Assembly (NCBI GenBank): GCA_964469565.1
Contig: CAYXZD010000001.1
Coordinates: 186,001-250,000 of the forward strand
Direction of reading: 5' to 3'
DNA: 64,000 nt
DNA from: GCA-2720975 sp964469565
GTDB taxonomy: Bacteria > Planctomycetota > UBA1135 > GCA-002686595
The notes under the pieces are model-generated. The model saw only the letters and a program-made list of their open reading frames with translations, was not told the DNA's origin and searched no databases. The stretch's first letter is position 1, and every line of letters begins with the position of its first letter. Made by a program: the position numbers and the translations under genes. Shown here piece by piece: positions 36,062 through 45,263 of this stretch.

Positions 36062-36535
36062 CTAGCTGAAGTACATGAGTGCGGCGATCATGCCGATGAG
36101 GATAGCGAGAGCCCACGGCAATATTGCGGCCACATCGCTGGAGGGGGGCGTGTCAATCTCCACCCAGTTGAAGTACCGGCGGGACGCACCCTCGACCTTG
36201 TGTCCACAGTGAGGGCAAGTGGTGTCCCCCTCCACGAATGGGATCACTCCCTCGCATTCCATACAGTAGAAGTTGCGTTCTTCTCCGCCTTCCGCAACCC
36301 CTGGGGCACCCGAGCGTCCACGCAGATACTCGATGTCTTCGGAATTGGCCTGTGCGCGGGTCCGGGTCCAATGATCCTCGCCCATGTTTCCAAAGCTCCT
36401 AGGGGTGGGGGGCTCGGGGTGCGCGCCTCCATCGGTACCTCCCGCAGCCCGTGGAGAGTCTGTCCCCTTGGAGGCCTGCGGATCTTCTGCTGGGACAGAA
36501 GGCTCCGGGCGCATTGGATTTGTGGGGGAGGGCAT
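36062..36535 (-). CDS. Zinc-ribbon tail-anchored protein
   Basis: 157 residues. An unstructured Pro/Gly/Glu start is followed by a four-cysteine ribbon (Cys91, 94, 107, 110; CMEC and CPHC), then a hydrophobic C-terminal helix (136-156), so the ribbon stays cytoplasmic. I do not recognise a specific family. The ThiF-like gene begins 2 bases after the stop. The 146 bases upstream hold only a 12-bp degenerate repeat. Confidence 0.78.
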   Translation of the reverse strand: MPSPTNPMRPEPSVPAEDPQASKGTDSPRAAGGTDGGAHPEPPTPRSFGNMGEDHWTRTRAQANSEDIEYLRGRSGAPGVAEGGEERNFYCMECEGVIPFVEGDTTCPHCGHKVEGASRRYFNWVEIDTPPSSDVAAILPWALAILIGMIAALMYFS

Positions 36536-36546
36536 AGGGTTGCCTT

Positions 36547-36606
36547 TGTGGACTCAGCTGTGGACTCAGCTGTGGGCTCAGTTGTAGGCCCGATTGTAGA
36601 CTCAGT
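36547..36606. repeat. Five degenerate 12-bp repeats
   Basis: Five units of consensus TGTGGACTCAGC, the first two identical and the last three diverged. They lie between the divergent Zn-ribbon and coiled-coil genes, out of any supported reading frame. Confidence 0.85.
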
Positions 36607-36681
36607 ACCACAGTAGCGATCCGATCCGCCCCACACACGGCAGTGGGCAAGAATCCATGTTTGTGAGCCGATGGGACTCCT

Positions 36682-37266
36682 ATGGCACACTCAACGGCTC
36701 CCCAGGATTCTCTGGCAGTCAACCGCCCACGGCAGGATGCTGTGAATCCTGCGGGGTCGGTCAACCCTTCGCGGTCCCTTGAAAACCGTTCCTTTCAGGG
36801 GGGACCCTTCTCCATCCGGCGCCCAGTCCGGGCAGCGGGTCCGGCGAGTGTCCACCGTCTCGGGGGCAAGCCCGACATTGCCGAGGGCTCAGATTCGGGG
36901 GGGGCCGCACCTCTAAGGGTGGTGGGGCCGGGTCGCAAGGAGCGCGGCTATTTGCAGCAGATTGCCCGCCTTGAGCAGGAAAACCACGACCGCGGCAGCG
37001 CTCTTGAAGCTGCGGCCCTCGTGGAGCGAGGAACAGAGCGCTACGTGGACCGCCTAGAGGAACGTGGCAAGCAGGATCGGGAGCGCTTGCAGCAGGTTCA
37101 GGCCCAGGGTAATCGGTTGCTCGTCACCTTAGGGGCCATGCAGCGGGAAAACGAGCGCCTGCGGCAGGACCTTCAGGGAATGAGGGGACGTCTGGAAGCT
37201 CCCACCACGGGTCCGGTGGGGCTCGTCCAGCGATTGGGACGCTTGTTGATTCGGCTTGGAAAGTGA
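36682..37266 (+). CDS. Hypothetical coiled-coil protein
   Basis: 194 residues. The first 85 are disordered (Ser/Arg/Gly/Pro). Residues about 88-170 are strong coiled coil (heptads through RLEQENHDRGSALEAAAL, ERLQQVQAQGNRLLVTLGAM and ENERLRQDLQGMRGRL), ending in a basic amphipathic helix GLVQRLGRLLIRLGK that could touch membrane. ATG 36682 chosen. The tRNA-His gene begins 148 bases downstream. Confidence 0.65.
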   Translation: MAHSTAPQDSLAVNRPRQDAVNPAGSVNPSRSLENRSFQGGPFSIRRPVRAAGPASVHRLGGKPDIAEGSDSGGAAPLRVVGPGRKERGYLQQIARLEQENHDRGSALEAAALVERGTERYVDRLEERGKQDRERLQQVQAQGNRLLVTLGAMQRENERLRQDLQGMRGRLEAPTTGPVGLVQRLGRLLIRLGK

Positions 37267-37340
37267 CATCTCTACGGGGGATCCGATCCGCCTTCCCTTT
37301 CGCCTAAAGCAGATTCCTCCCACGGGAGTGCTCCGTGACC

Positions 37341-37369
37341 TTGACAGCAGGCCCTTCGATGCAGATCCT
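37341..37369 (+). promoter_or_regulatory. Possible -35/-10 promoter for tRNA-His
   Basis: A perfect TTGACA at 37341-37346 followed, with 17-base spacing, by GATCCT, a poor -10. It is about 45 bases before the tRNA. No other promoter match is visible in the gap. Confidence 0.25.
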
Positions 37370-37414
37370 TGCCGCCCCACAGGGGATGGGTCAATGATCC
37401 AACCCCGCCCGGAT

Positions 37415-37492
37415 GGTGGGTGTAGCTCAGTTGGTTAGAGCGCCGGTTTGTGGCACCGGAGGTCGGGGGTTCGAGTCCCCTTACCCACCCCA
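37415..37492 (+). tRNA. tRNA-His (GTG), with encoded G-1 and CCA
   Basis: Cloverleaf is complete. G-1 at 37415 pairs with discriminator C at 37489. Acceptor GTGGGTG pairs with TACCCAC (7 bp, one G-T). D arm GCTC/GAGC, anticodon arm CCGGT-TTGTGGC-ACCGG with anticodon GTG, T arm GGGGG-TTCGAGT-CCCCT, and genomic CCA at 37490-37492. G-1 opposite C73 is the identity pair of tRNA-His. Confidence 0.97.
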
Positions 37493-37573
37493 TTCACTTC
37501 CCCCATTCGCTTCCCCGCGCCCGATAGGCCAGCCAACGTGTGACTGTGCCCACCTGGGTCGGGTGACTGGAGG

Positions 37574-38302
37574 CTAGAGGGGTTGGCAGGGTGTGTGCAG
37601 GCTGAATCGAGCAAGCCACCCACTCAGGTCGATCCCAGAAGGGGTCCATACATCCGCGTAAAGGGCTTCGACCTCCGCGCGGGTACCGCTCAGAACGGGG
37701 TAGTCTCTGTACTCGGTCCAGGCCCGGGAGGGGTTGTTGTTGTCTGGACCCACCAGGTGGTTCCACGTGTTGACCCACAGGATGGGACGGGGGCCGTCGA
37801 ATTGGAGCGAACTCCAGGGAAGGGTCCGGTGCTCATGGTGGACGAACCACGTGCTCCAAGTTTGCGCGCCCGCCGAGGTTCCGGGAAGGTCTAGGGCGCG
37901 AGGTGCACCAGGTGAAATGTGTACGTAGTGGATGGTCTCCACGTCCGCGATACGTCCCCAGCCCCGGGACGCGGGGTCGAGTCGCACATAGGGGAACGTC
38001 CGACTCAATCTGAAGAGTCCCCACCAACGATCTGCATCGTAGAGCCAATCGGCGGGGGGGAAGGGATGATTCTCGTCGGGGAACACTAGGTGCAGGGATG
38101 TGAGCTGGGGGATGGAAGTGTCCACGAATACGGCGCAGGGGGCACAGTCGCCGTAGCCCTTGGGGATGCGCAGAATCGGGAGTCGCAGGGCGGCGTGTTG
38201 CTCCTGAGCTATTCTCGGAGCCTCTTGGAAATCAGGTGCGGGGCAGGCTGCGAAGAGCAGGCAAAGGACAAGGAACCCTGTCGTGCGGATAGAAGCTGTC
38301 AT
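37574..38302 (-). CDS. Hypothetical lipoprotein
   Basis: 242 residues with a signal ending in LFAAC (Cys20). The mature part has a pair of cysteines (GYGDCAPCAVF) and many aromatic residues (RWWGLFRLSRTFPYVRLD, LWVNTWNHLVGPDNNN), looking like a beta-rich secreted domain. It may be confined to Planctomycetota; I do not recognise it. It runs codirectional with the cytochrome-DUF2231 gene 23 bases upstream. Confidence 0.68.
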   Translation of the reverse strand: MTASIRTTGFLVLCLLFAACPAPDFQEAPRIAQEQHAALRLPILRIPKGYGDCAPCAVFVDTSIPQLTSLHLVFPDENHPFPPADWLYDADRWWGLFRLSRTFPYVRLDPASRGWGRIADVETIHYVHISPGAPRALDLPGTSAGAQTWSTWFVHHEHRTLPWSSLQFDGPRPILWVNTWNHLVGPDNNNPSRAWTEYRDYPVLSGTRAEVEALYADVWTPSGIDLSGWLARFSLHTPCQPL

Positions 38303-38325
38303 CGCGGCATCGGTTCGGAGGGAGT

Positions 38326-39300
38326 CTAAAACCTAAAGTAGGCTTCTCCAAAGGTGAGCACCCCGCCCAGGTGGCCGGTGATGGCAATGATGACCGCGGT
38401 GAGGAAGATGAGGATGCGCGCTCTGCGGTGCCAAGGGTGATCGGCGGCCTTTCCCTGACGTTGGTTGGAAGCGAACAAGCAGGCTAGGCAGAGTACCGCG
38501 CAGGTGACGCCGAGCCAGCGGTGCTGGGTCAGGGTGAGTTCGGGGCGTACGGAATCTGCGGCGATCCACCCGACGACCGCAGCCGGAATCGCACTCACGG
38601 CGGCCAGCACGATGCAGAATCTGCGCGCGGGGACGAGACTCTGCAGTGACCCCCACCCGAGGAGAAGGAGCAACTCGGCGAGGGCGGCTCCGTAGAGAAA
38701 GGCGATGGGGAAGTGGACGAGGGCGGAGTGGGAGTGGCCGATGAGGCGTGTCAGTCGCGACCAAAACGTACGGGTCTTGGGAGTTGGGGCGGCCTCGGGG
38801 CTGTCGACTTTGGCAGTGGGGGCCGACTCGACTCCGGAACTGAGCGGGGTTAGAGCGGAATCCTCTTGGGTGTCAGGCTTAGGGGATGGCGAGTAGCGTG
38901 CGAGCACATCTCGTCCCCGGGCGCGGGCGCGTTCGAGGGTTTGAGCGTTGGGGAGGGGGGCTCCCTCTGCGATCCAATCGGCCAGGGCTGCCTGTTGTGC
39001 CGGCAGTAGGACGATTCCCTTACCTTCCACCCCGTGCCAGTCAGGCGGGGGCATGTCTCCATCATCTACGATGAGAAAGAGCAGAGAGTCTTCAGCGTCC
39101 CCGGGTGTGACAAACTCCTCGATCGTGGCGTGAAGGTCGAGGGCATCCGGCCAGTCCCGGACAGCTTTCTTATCCTCGGCCAGGGGATGGTGGCAGGGGA
39201 GGCAGGTATCGACGACGACCTCCAGCATGGCTGTCGTGAGGGCTTGGTCGTCTTGAGGAGCGGGCCAAAGGACTCCAGCGAGGAGCGTACACAGAATCAT
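38326..39300 (-). CDS. Cytochrome c-like (CxxCH) plus DUF2231 membrane protein
   Basis: 324 residues. After a short signal the segment VVVDTCLPCHHPL carries one haem c site (Cys33-x-x-Cys36-His37) in the style of planctomycete cytochromes, with the distal-side phrase DGDMPPPDW. A Pro/Ser-rich linker leads to four membrane helices (about 190-315) that begin with HSALVHFPIAFLYG, the DUF2231 signature, with further His residues that might bind haem b. Probably an electron-transfer protein of the outer face of the inner membrane. Its start overlaps the aminotransferase stop by 4 bases. Confidence 0.82.
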   Translation of the reverse strand: MILCTLLAGVLWPAPQDDQALTTAMLEVVVDTCLPCHHPLAEDKKAVRDWPDALDLHATIEEFVTPGDAEDSLLFLIVDDGDMPPPDWHGVEGKGIVLLPAQQAALADWIAEGAPLPNAQTLERARARGRDVLARYSPSPKPDTQEDSALTPLSSGVESAPTAKVDSPEAAPTPKTRTFWSRLTRLIGHSHSALVHFPIAFLYGAALAELLLLLGWGSLQSLVPARRFCIVLAAVSAIPAAVVGWIAADSVRPELTLTQHRWLGVTCAVLCLACLFASNQRQGKAADHPWHRRARILIFLTAVIIAITGHLGGVLTFGEAYFRF

Positions 39301-40628
39301 GCGGTTAGCCCGTTTTTCAGCACGTGTTTCATGACGTCTACGAAGCGCTCGACCTCGAACGGAGTGGAGTAGAACGAGGGGGAAACGCGGATACCATCGA
39401 TCTGGGGCGGGGCGGACTCATCACGATCTTGACCGTCTTCGTCTACGCCTTTGTGGGTGATGGTGATTGTGTAGATGCGGTGTTGTTGCCACAGGTACTT
39501 CTGCAGGTCGCCAGACTGAATGCCTTCAATCCCAAAGTTGGCAATGCCACCCACGTGTTGGGGGGCAAAGTCCGTGTTCCAACGCAGACGGTCATGTCCG
39601 TGAAGGGCTTGGACCCACTGGTTGCGAAGGTGGCACAGGCGCGCATAGATGTTGGCCGAGCCCACACTGCGGTGAAAGTCCACGGCGGCGCGGATGGAGA
39701 GGACGAGGGGCAGGGAATGGGTGCCGATTTCCTCAAACTTGCGGATGTCGTCGCCTTGAGGGGAAGCGGCGGCCATCAGCGGCCACAGGGCGTTGATCCG
39801 CTCGCGGGCGACGTAGAGAAGCCCGGTGCCAAATGGAGCGCACAACCACTTGTGCAGGGAGGTGGCGTAAAAGTCGGCGCCGAGATCCGCGACTCGAAAG
39901 GGCCGGTGAGCAAAGCCATGGGCGCCATCGACCAAGACAGGAATGCCATGTTCCCGCCCTAGGGCACACACTTCCCGCACCGGCAGGAATTGGCCCGTGA
40001 GGTTGACCACCTGCGAGATGAGTAGCATGCGAGTCTTGGGTGTGATGCGCTCCCTGAACCGATCCACGACCACCGTGGGGTCCGTGAGGGGGACTGGAAT
40101 GGGAAACCGCACCAATTCGATGCCTTCGCGGGCTGCGCGTTGGCGGAAGGTGCTCAGCATGCGTGGATATTCTTGATCGCAGCACAGGACTTGATCGCCG
40201 GCCCGAAGGTCGATGCCCTGCTGGCAAATCTGCAAGCCTTCCGAGGTGTTCCGGGTGATGGCAACCTGCTCGGGGTCGGTGTGTAGCAAGCCGGCTAGGG
40301 ATTCACGGACTCCCTCTCGCTCGGATTCCTGTTCGCGCCACATGACATAGGAGGGGGCAGAATTGGCGGCGCGGGTCAGTTCCTTGAGGGCAGACTGAAC
40401 GACCTCGGGGGAGGGGCTGACGCCGCCATTGTTGAAGTTCGTCAGTGAGCGGTCGGCGGCAAAGGCCTCCTGGACTTGGACCCAGAGGGACTCGTCGGAG
40501 GCAATCGCCTCAGGGGACCGACTGTCAGCATGGAACCCCTGTGGGTTTTGCTGGGAGGAAGGCTGGAAGGTTGTACTACGGCAGGCGGCGAGGCCGGGGA
40601 GCGCAGCGAGAAGAGTGCGTCGCTTCAT
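39297..40628 (-). CDS. Class V aminotransferase, CefD/isopenicillin-N-epimerase-like, exported
   Basis: 443 residues of the PLP-dependent class V family. The PLP lysine lies in TSLHKWLCAPFGTG; VLVDGAHGFAHRPF holds the cofactor Asp/His, and NFNNGGVSPSPEVV is the usual N-terminal anchor. Unusually it begins with a twin-Arg, lipobox-like signal (MKRRTLLAALPGLAAC), so it may be exported and lipid-anchored. The reaction (racemase, lyase or desulfurase) cannot be told. Overlaps the cytochrome-DUF2231 gene, so probably cotranscribed. Confidence 0.88.
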   Translation of the reverse strand: MKRRTLLAALPGLAACRSTTFQPSSQQNPQGFHADSRSPEAIASDESLWVQVQEAFAADRSLTNFNNGGVSPSPEVVQSALKELTRAANSAPSYVMWREQESEREGVRESLAGLLHTDPEQVAITRNTSEGLQICQQGIDLRAGDQVLCCDQEYPRMLSTFRQRAAREGIELVRFPIPVPLTDPTVVVDRFRERITPKTRMLLISQVVNLTGQFLPVREVCALGREHGIPVLVDGAHGFAHRPFRVADLGADFYATSLHKWLCAPFGTGLLYVARERINALWPLMAAASPQGDDIRKFEEIGTHSLPLVLSIRAAVDFHRSVGSANIYARLCHLRNQWVQALHGHDRLRWNTDFAPQHVGGIANFGIEGIQSGDLQKYLWQQHRIYTITITHKGVDEDGQDRDESAPPQIDGIRVSPSFYSTPFEVERFVDVMKHVLKNGLTA

Positions 40629-40711
40629 GGGCCTAGGATAGCTGATCGTGGTTGTATCCGACGACCGCGTTGGGTCATTCGGTCCATGCCGGCAGGTGCG
40701 GGCGGTGGCGC

Positions 40712-41107
40712 TTATCGAAAGGAGCGGCGCACGGGTGCCCGATTCGATGGGCTGGGCGATGGGGTGCGCGAACGGAACGCACGGGGTTGGCCTCCAGCCT
40801 GGGGACCTAGGGATTGCGGCTGGCGCAGGGGGGCGGGTCGCTGTCCTCGTCCGGTGGGGCTGGGGGCGATTCCGACCGGGTTGGCCCGGTGAGCCTTGGG
40901 CTCGTGGACCTGGCTGATGGGCTCAGCTGAAAGTTCGGCTTCGATGGCCTTTTTTTGGATAGGCGAGGGCTTTGCACCGAAAAGACCGCCTTCGGGCCGC
41001 AGGGCAAGCTCCAACTCTTCAAAGAGGGCCTTGGCGAAGGGGCCCCAGAGGGGGAAGCTGGCCAGAATCAGTCCAATCTTCAGAAAGTCTGTGCCAGTTT
41101 CTTCCAT
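40712..41107 (-). CDS. Hypothetical small basic protein
   Basis: 131 residues. A single hydrophobic stretch (FLKIGLILASFPLWGPFAKALF) precedes an acidic piece and then a Pro/Arg/Ser-rich tail that looks disordered. Codon bias is weakly coding. No family is recognised. It could be a small membrane protein with a cytosolic tail, or partly spurious. Confidence 0.42.
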   Translation of the reverse strand: MEETGTDFLKIGLILASFPLWGPFAKALFEELELALRPEGGLFGAKPSPIQKKAIEAELSAEPISQVHEPKAHRANPVGIAPSPTGRGQRPAPLRQPQSLGPQAGGQPRAFRSRTPSPSPSNRAPVRRSFR

Positions 41108-41218
41108 GGTGAGGTGGCAGGCGGACTGCCTGCGATGGCTAGATTATCGGCCAGAGGGCCTCCAGCCTCTGTAGGGAACCCGCGACTTTCTGTCTCTAGG
41201 GACCCGGATCAGGCTCAC

Positions 41219-41440
41219 TTAGCGCGCATTGCAGCCGGTGAGCTTGACCTGCTCGGGGCTCGGATCGTGGACCACTGCACCGCAGCGGGCACATTCGAGG
41301 AAGCAGGCGGGCTCGGGTCCCTCGGCGGTCATGTGCAGCTCAGCTTGATCTTTGCCCGTATTCCAAGAGACCTTGGGCATCTGCGTCTTGTAGACGAAGG
41401 TGTGTCCGATCAGTTTGCAGTACCACTTCATGGAAATCAT
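41219..41440 (-). CDS. Small zinc-finger-like protein
   Basis: About 73 residues from ATG 41440 (MISMKWYCKLIGHTFVYK); ATG 41431 is equally good. Contains Cys8, a late CARCGAV pair and a terminal CNAR, which may bind zinc with one more Cys (EPACFLEC). No family is recognised. Nothing else is seen in the 111 bases before its stop or the 160 bases after its start. Confidence 0.62.
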   Translation of the reverse strand: MISMKWYCKLIGHTFVYKTQMPKVSWNTGKDQAELHMTAEGPEPACFLECARCGAVVHDPSPEQVKLTGCNAR

Positions 41441-41600
41441 AGGTGAACCTCGTGGGCAAGGTTGTATGCGCTGAGCGGGGCGAGGGCAAGGGCTCAAGTC
41501 TACAACCCCCTGGGCCAGTCCGCCTTGGTAAGCTGCTCAGGCGGTAGGCCCCATTGGAGGGCGTTCACCCCTCCCAAAATAAAGCTCCGACACCCGACCT

Positions 41601-42752
41601 ATGCCCCGACCCATCCACGTGGCCCTGATTGGCCAGAAATTCATGGGCCGTGCCCACTCCAATGCCTGGAATCAGGTGGGTCGCTTTTTCGAGGGTCCCC
41701 GTCCTGTGCACTTGCACACGGTGGCTGCCCGGGATTTGGCTGAGCTCGAGCCCTTTGCCCGGCGTTGGGGGTGGCAGCGTGCTGTGGGTGATTGGCGAAC
41801 GATTGCTGAGGACGAGGCAATCGATCTCGTCGATGTGGGAACACCCAACTTTGTGCACGCCGAGCAGGCCCTCGCCATGCTGGCTGCGGGGAAGCACGTC
41901 GCCTGCGAGAAGCCCTTGGCGGGCACCCTCGAAGATGCTCGCAAGATGCGTGACGCGGCGCGGAAGTCTAAGGGCTGCAAGACGTTTGTTTGGTTCAACT
42001 ATCGGCGCTGTCCAGCCGTGGCCTTGGCGCACCAGCTCGTACGCGCTGGCAAGATTGGCGATGTGTTGCACGTGCGCGCTAAGTACTTGCAGAGTTGGGG
42101 AGGGCCGCAAACTCCCATGTCGTGGCGGTTCCAAAAACGCTTGGCGGGCTCAGGAGCCCATGGGGATCTCAATGCGCATATCGTCGACATGGCCCGCTTC
42201 ATTACCGGCGACGAGGTACAAGAGGTGCACGGTGCCGTTGCACGAACCTTTGTCAAGCACAGGTCCCAAGCCGGAAAGGGCACGAAGAAGGCCCGCAGTG
42301 ATGTGGACGACTGTGTTCTGTTTGTGGCTTCGTTCAAAAACGGAGCCACGGCGAGCTTTGAGGCGACGCGCCTTGCACCGGGTCACCACAATCGAAATAC
42401 CATTGAAGTGAATGGTACGCGGGGGTCTGTCAGCTTCGATTTTGAGGAGATGAATGTCTTGCGATTCATAGATGGCACTGAGGATCCCAAAGTGGCAGGT
42501 TGGCGCCGCATCATGTGTACATCTGCAGGCAATCACCCCTACGCCGAGGCTTGGTGGCCTGATGCCCATGTCATCGGTTACGAGCATGGCTTCACGAACA
42601 TGGCCGCAGACATTGTCAAGGTGCTGTCAGGTCGCAAGCCCCTCGTGCCTTTGCCAGATTTTGAGGACGCTTACATGACGCAGCGCGTGCTTGAAGCTGC
42701 TCTTGTCAGTGCCCGCGAGCGCTGCGCGATTCGCCTGAGTGAGGTGAAGTAA
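41601..42752 (+). CDS. Gfo/Idh/MocA-family oxidoreductase
   Basis: NAD(P)-dependent sugar or inositol dehydrogenase, 383 residues. Rossmann start HVALIGQKFMGRAHSNAW; DVGTPNFVHAEQALAML; the catalytic CEKPLAG with Lys; then the alpha/beta tail with GAHGDLNAHIVDMARFITGD holding the proton-relay His. No signal peptide, so cytoplasmic. First gene of a cluster with a TIM-barrel isomerase and a transporter. Substrate is unknown but inositol, glucose or a hexuronate is typical. Confidence 0.92.
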   Translation: MPRPIHVALIGQKFMGRAHSNAWNQVGRFFEGPRPVHLHTVAARDLAELEPFARRWGWQRAVGDWRTIAEDEAIDLVDVGTPNFVHAEQALAMLAAGKHVACEKPLAGTLEDARKMRDAARKSKGCKTFVWFNYRRCPAVALAHQLVRAGKIGDVLHVRAKYLQSWGGPQTPMSWRFQKRLAGSGAHGDLNAHIVDMARFITGDEVQEVHGAVARTFVKHRSQAGKGTKKARSDVDDCVLFVASFKNGATASFEATRLAPGHHNRNTIEVNGTRGSVSFDFEEMNVLRFIDGTEDPKVAGWRRIMCTSAGNHPYAEAWWPDAHVIGYEHGFTNMAADIVKVLSGRKPLVPLPDFEDAYMTQRVLEAALVSARERCAIRLSEVK

Positions 42753-42805
42753 CCCCTCCCGTCTCTCACTGTCCTTTCCCCTCATCCCTCGATTCGATAC
42801 TCACC

Positions 42806-43855
42806 ATGGCGCGTCCGATTTGTTTGTTCACCGGCCAGTGGGCCGATCTCTCCCTCGAAGACATGGCCGGCTTGGCTGGAGGCATGGGGTATGATGGCTT
42901 GGAATTGGCTTGTTGGGGCGACCACTTTGATGTCCAACGGGCGCTCAGAGAGTCCGACTACTGTGCAAAGCACTGGAAACTGCTGCAGTCCAAGGGGTTG
43001 GTTTCCTATGCAATCTCATCGCACCTCGTAGGTCAGGCTGTTGCCGATCGTATCGATGAGCGCCACCAAGCCATCCTTTCCGCTGAACTCTGGGGTGACG
43101 GGGATCCCTCGGGCGTGCGCAAACGCGCAGCGCAGGAAATGATCGACACCGCTCGTGCGGCGCGGCGGTTCTTTGACTGTGCGCCGGACGAGGTAAAGGC
43201 TGTCCTCGATGCGGGCGGGGGACACGCCGTGGTGAACGGATTCACGGGAAGTCCCATCTGGCACCTGTTGTATCTTTTTCCTCCTCCCGTGGCCGGCTCA
43301 ATCGAGGCAGGCTTCGAGGAGTTTGCCACGTTGTGGACCCCAATCCTCGATGTATTTGAGTCTGAAAACGTCAAGTTTGCCCTAGAGGTGCACCCCACAG
43401 AGATTGCCTTTGATCTAGCCTCATCACGGGATGCACTCGCAGCACTTGAGGGTCACTCCGCCTTCGGATTCAACTTTGACCCGAGCCACTTTGGCTACCA
43501 GGGCGCAGATTATCTGGGTTTCCTGCGTGCCTTCCCCGACCGCATCTACAATGTGCACATGAAGGACGTCTGGTGGTCTGGCCAACCTACGGAGGCGGGT
43601 GTTTTTGGGGGGCACCAGAGCTTCGGGAGCGACGGCCGTTTCTGGGACTTTTGTTCCGTGGGCCGGGGCAAGATCGACTTCGAAGGCATCATGCGTCAGC
43701 TCAATCGGGCCGGATACAGCGGACCCCTGACCGTTGAGTGGGAAGACGCCGGCATGCATCGCGAGCACGGGGCACGCGAGTCAGCTGAGTATTGCCGCAA
43801 GCTTGACTTTGAAGTCAGCCCTGCCGCGTTTGATGCGGCCTTTTCTCAAGATTGA
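42806..43855 (+). CDS. Sugar phosphate isomerase/epimerase (AP-endonuclease-2 TIM barrel)
   Basis: 349 residues, cytoplasmic. Start FTGQWADLSLEDMAGLAGGMGYDGLELACWGDHF, metal-binding strands KFALEVHPTEIAF, FGFNFDPSHFGY, RIYNVHMKDV and LTVEWEDAG, giving the Glu/Asp/His/Glu metal set of this superfamily. It is 53 bases behind the Gfo/Idh gene, the common pairing for a pathway that oxidises and isomerises a sugar or inositol. Related to IolE/IolI-like enzymes, exact reaction unknown. Confidence 0.9.
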   Translation: MARPICLFTGQWADLSLEDMAGLAGGMGYDGLELACWGDHFDVQRALRESDYCAKHWKLLQSKGLVSYAISSHLVGQAVADRIDERHQAILSAELWGDGDPSGVRKRAAQEMIDTARAARRFFDCAPDEVKAVLDAGGGHAVVNGFTGSPIWHLLYLFPPPVAGSIEAGFEEFATLWTPILDVFESENVKFALEVHPTEIAFDLASSRDALAALEGHSAFGFNFDPSHFGYQGADYLGFLRAFPDRIYNVHMKDVWWSGQPTEAGVFGGHQSFGSDGRFWDFCSVGRGKIDFEGIMRQLNRAGYSGPLTVEWEDAGMHREHGARESAEYCRKLDFEVSPAAFDAAFSQD

Positions 43856-43896
43856 TGTCTTAGGGACCCCATAATTCTCCTGCTACACGCTATTCG

Positions 43897-43930
43897 CTAC
43901 TGAACTTCACTACTGAACTTTGCTACTGAG
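43897..43930 (+). repeat. 13-bp direct repeats upstream of transporter
   Basis: CTACTGAACTTCA, CTACTGAACTTTG and a partial third unit, ending 5 bases before the transporter ATG. Could affect the leader mRNA; no known operator is recognised. Confidence 0.7.
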
Positions 43931-43935
43931 GACCG

Positions 43936-45234
43936 ATGCAAAACTACTCTGAACCGCCCCTGCTCAAGACTCGCTTGTCGATCATGATGTTCTTGCAGTA
44001 CGCCGCCTGGGGAGCATGGCTGCCGTTTTTATGGTCATTCTTGGAGAGGCATCGGGGTATGGATCCTGCCCAGATAGGAAACATGTTTGCTGCAGGAGCT
44101 GTGGGGGCGATCATCGGGCCCTTTGTGGCGGGTCAGGTGGCGGATCGTTACTTCTCTACCGAGCGGTTTCTTGCGCTGAGTCACCTCATCGGTGCTGGGC
44201 TGATTTGGAAGTTGGCGACGATCGACTCGTATCAGGGATTCTTGATCTTCTCCGTGCTTTATGGGGTGGTGTACGCCCCGACCATGTCCCTGACCAATTC
44301 CTTGGCTTTTCACCACTTGCAGGACAAGGACCGCGACTTTGGCAAGGTTCGCCTGTGGGGCACCTTTGGGTGGATTGCCGTAGGTCTAGCGATGGGGCAG
44401 TGGTTGGCGGTGACACACACCCCCGATGCTGGGAGTTCAGAGGTGATCCTCGCAGCTCAAGCCGCAGGCAAAGCTGATGCGTTTCGCTTGAGTGGGATCG
44501 TGGGGCTCCTCATGGGCGTGTACTGCTTGACGCTCCCACACACGCCCCCCGCTGAGAGTACCGATCGCAACGCGGCCCTTGAAGCTTGCGGGGAAGCCAT
44601 GAAGCAGCCCCTTCTAGCCTTGTTTCTCCTCGCCGTGCCGATCAGCTGTATTCACCAGTTCTATTTTGTGCACACCGAGTCATTCCTCAGTTCAATGCAA
44701 GTGGCTGCGCCTAGCTGGTCCACCGCAATCTTTGGCGTGGGTGGCGGCGGGCTCATGACCGTGGGGCAGATGTCCGAGGTGTTGGTGTTGGCGGCGATTC
44801 CAATGCTCGCTAAGAGCATCAGCCGCAAGTCGTTCCTCGCTGTGGGCGTTCTCGCCTATGGCTTGCGCATGGCACTCTTTGCCTACGTGGATGTTCTGCC
44901 ACTCCCCGTGATGACCACCTTGCTCTTAGGGATCGCCCTGCATGGTCTGTGTTTTGGGTGTTTCATTTTCGTGGCCTTCATGGTTGTCGATGAGAACACC
45001 TCGGACAGTGTGCGCGCTAGCGCCCAGAATCTATTCAACCTCGTGATCGTGGGCATCGGCGTGATTGTGGGGAGCAAGATTGCCGGCTCTGTCGCCGGTT
45101 GGGCAAGCGCAAGCGGAGAGATGGATTACACCAAGCTATTCTCAGCGCCCATGTGGGCTTCGTTGGTTGTTCTAGCTGCATTGCTTGTGATGTATCCCTC
45201 AGCCACGGAACAATCCGGTTCGACCGAGATCTGA
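43936..45234 (+). CDS. NupG-like nucleoside/sugar MFS transporter
   Basis: 432 residues with about 12 membrane helices. Start MQNYSEPPLLKTRLSIMMFLQYAAWGAWLPFLW and the loop KVRLWGTFGWIAVG are characteristic of the nucleoside:H+ symporter group used widely in Planctomycetes for small sugars or nucleosides. It is 80 bases downstream of the isomerase and probably imports the substrate of that pathway. Confidence 0.88.
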   Translation: MQNYSEPPLLKTRLSIMMFLQYAAWGAWLPFLWSFLERHRGMDPAQIGNMFAAGAVGAIIGPFVAGQVADRYFSTERFLALSHLIGAGLIWKLATIDSYQGFLIFSVLYGVVYAPTMSLTNSLAFHHLQDKDRDFGKVRLWGTFGWIAVGLAMGQWLAVTHTPDAGSSEVILAAQAAGKADAFRLSGIVGLLMGVYCLTLPHTPPAESTDRNAALEACGEAMKQPLLALFLLAVPISCIHQFYFVHTESFLSSMQVAAPSWSTAIFGVGGGGLMTVGQMSEVLVLAAIPMLAKSISRKSFLAVGVLAYGLRMALFAYVDVLPLPVMTTLLLGIALHGLCFGCFIFVAFMVVDENTSDSVRASAQNLFNLVIVGIGVIVGSKIAGSVAGWASASGEMDYTKLFSAPMWASLVVLAALLVMYPSATEQSGSTEI

Positions 45235-45263
45235 ACTCTTTTCTTTCACCCCTAGTCCATCCC

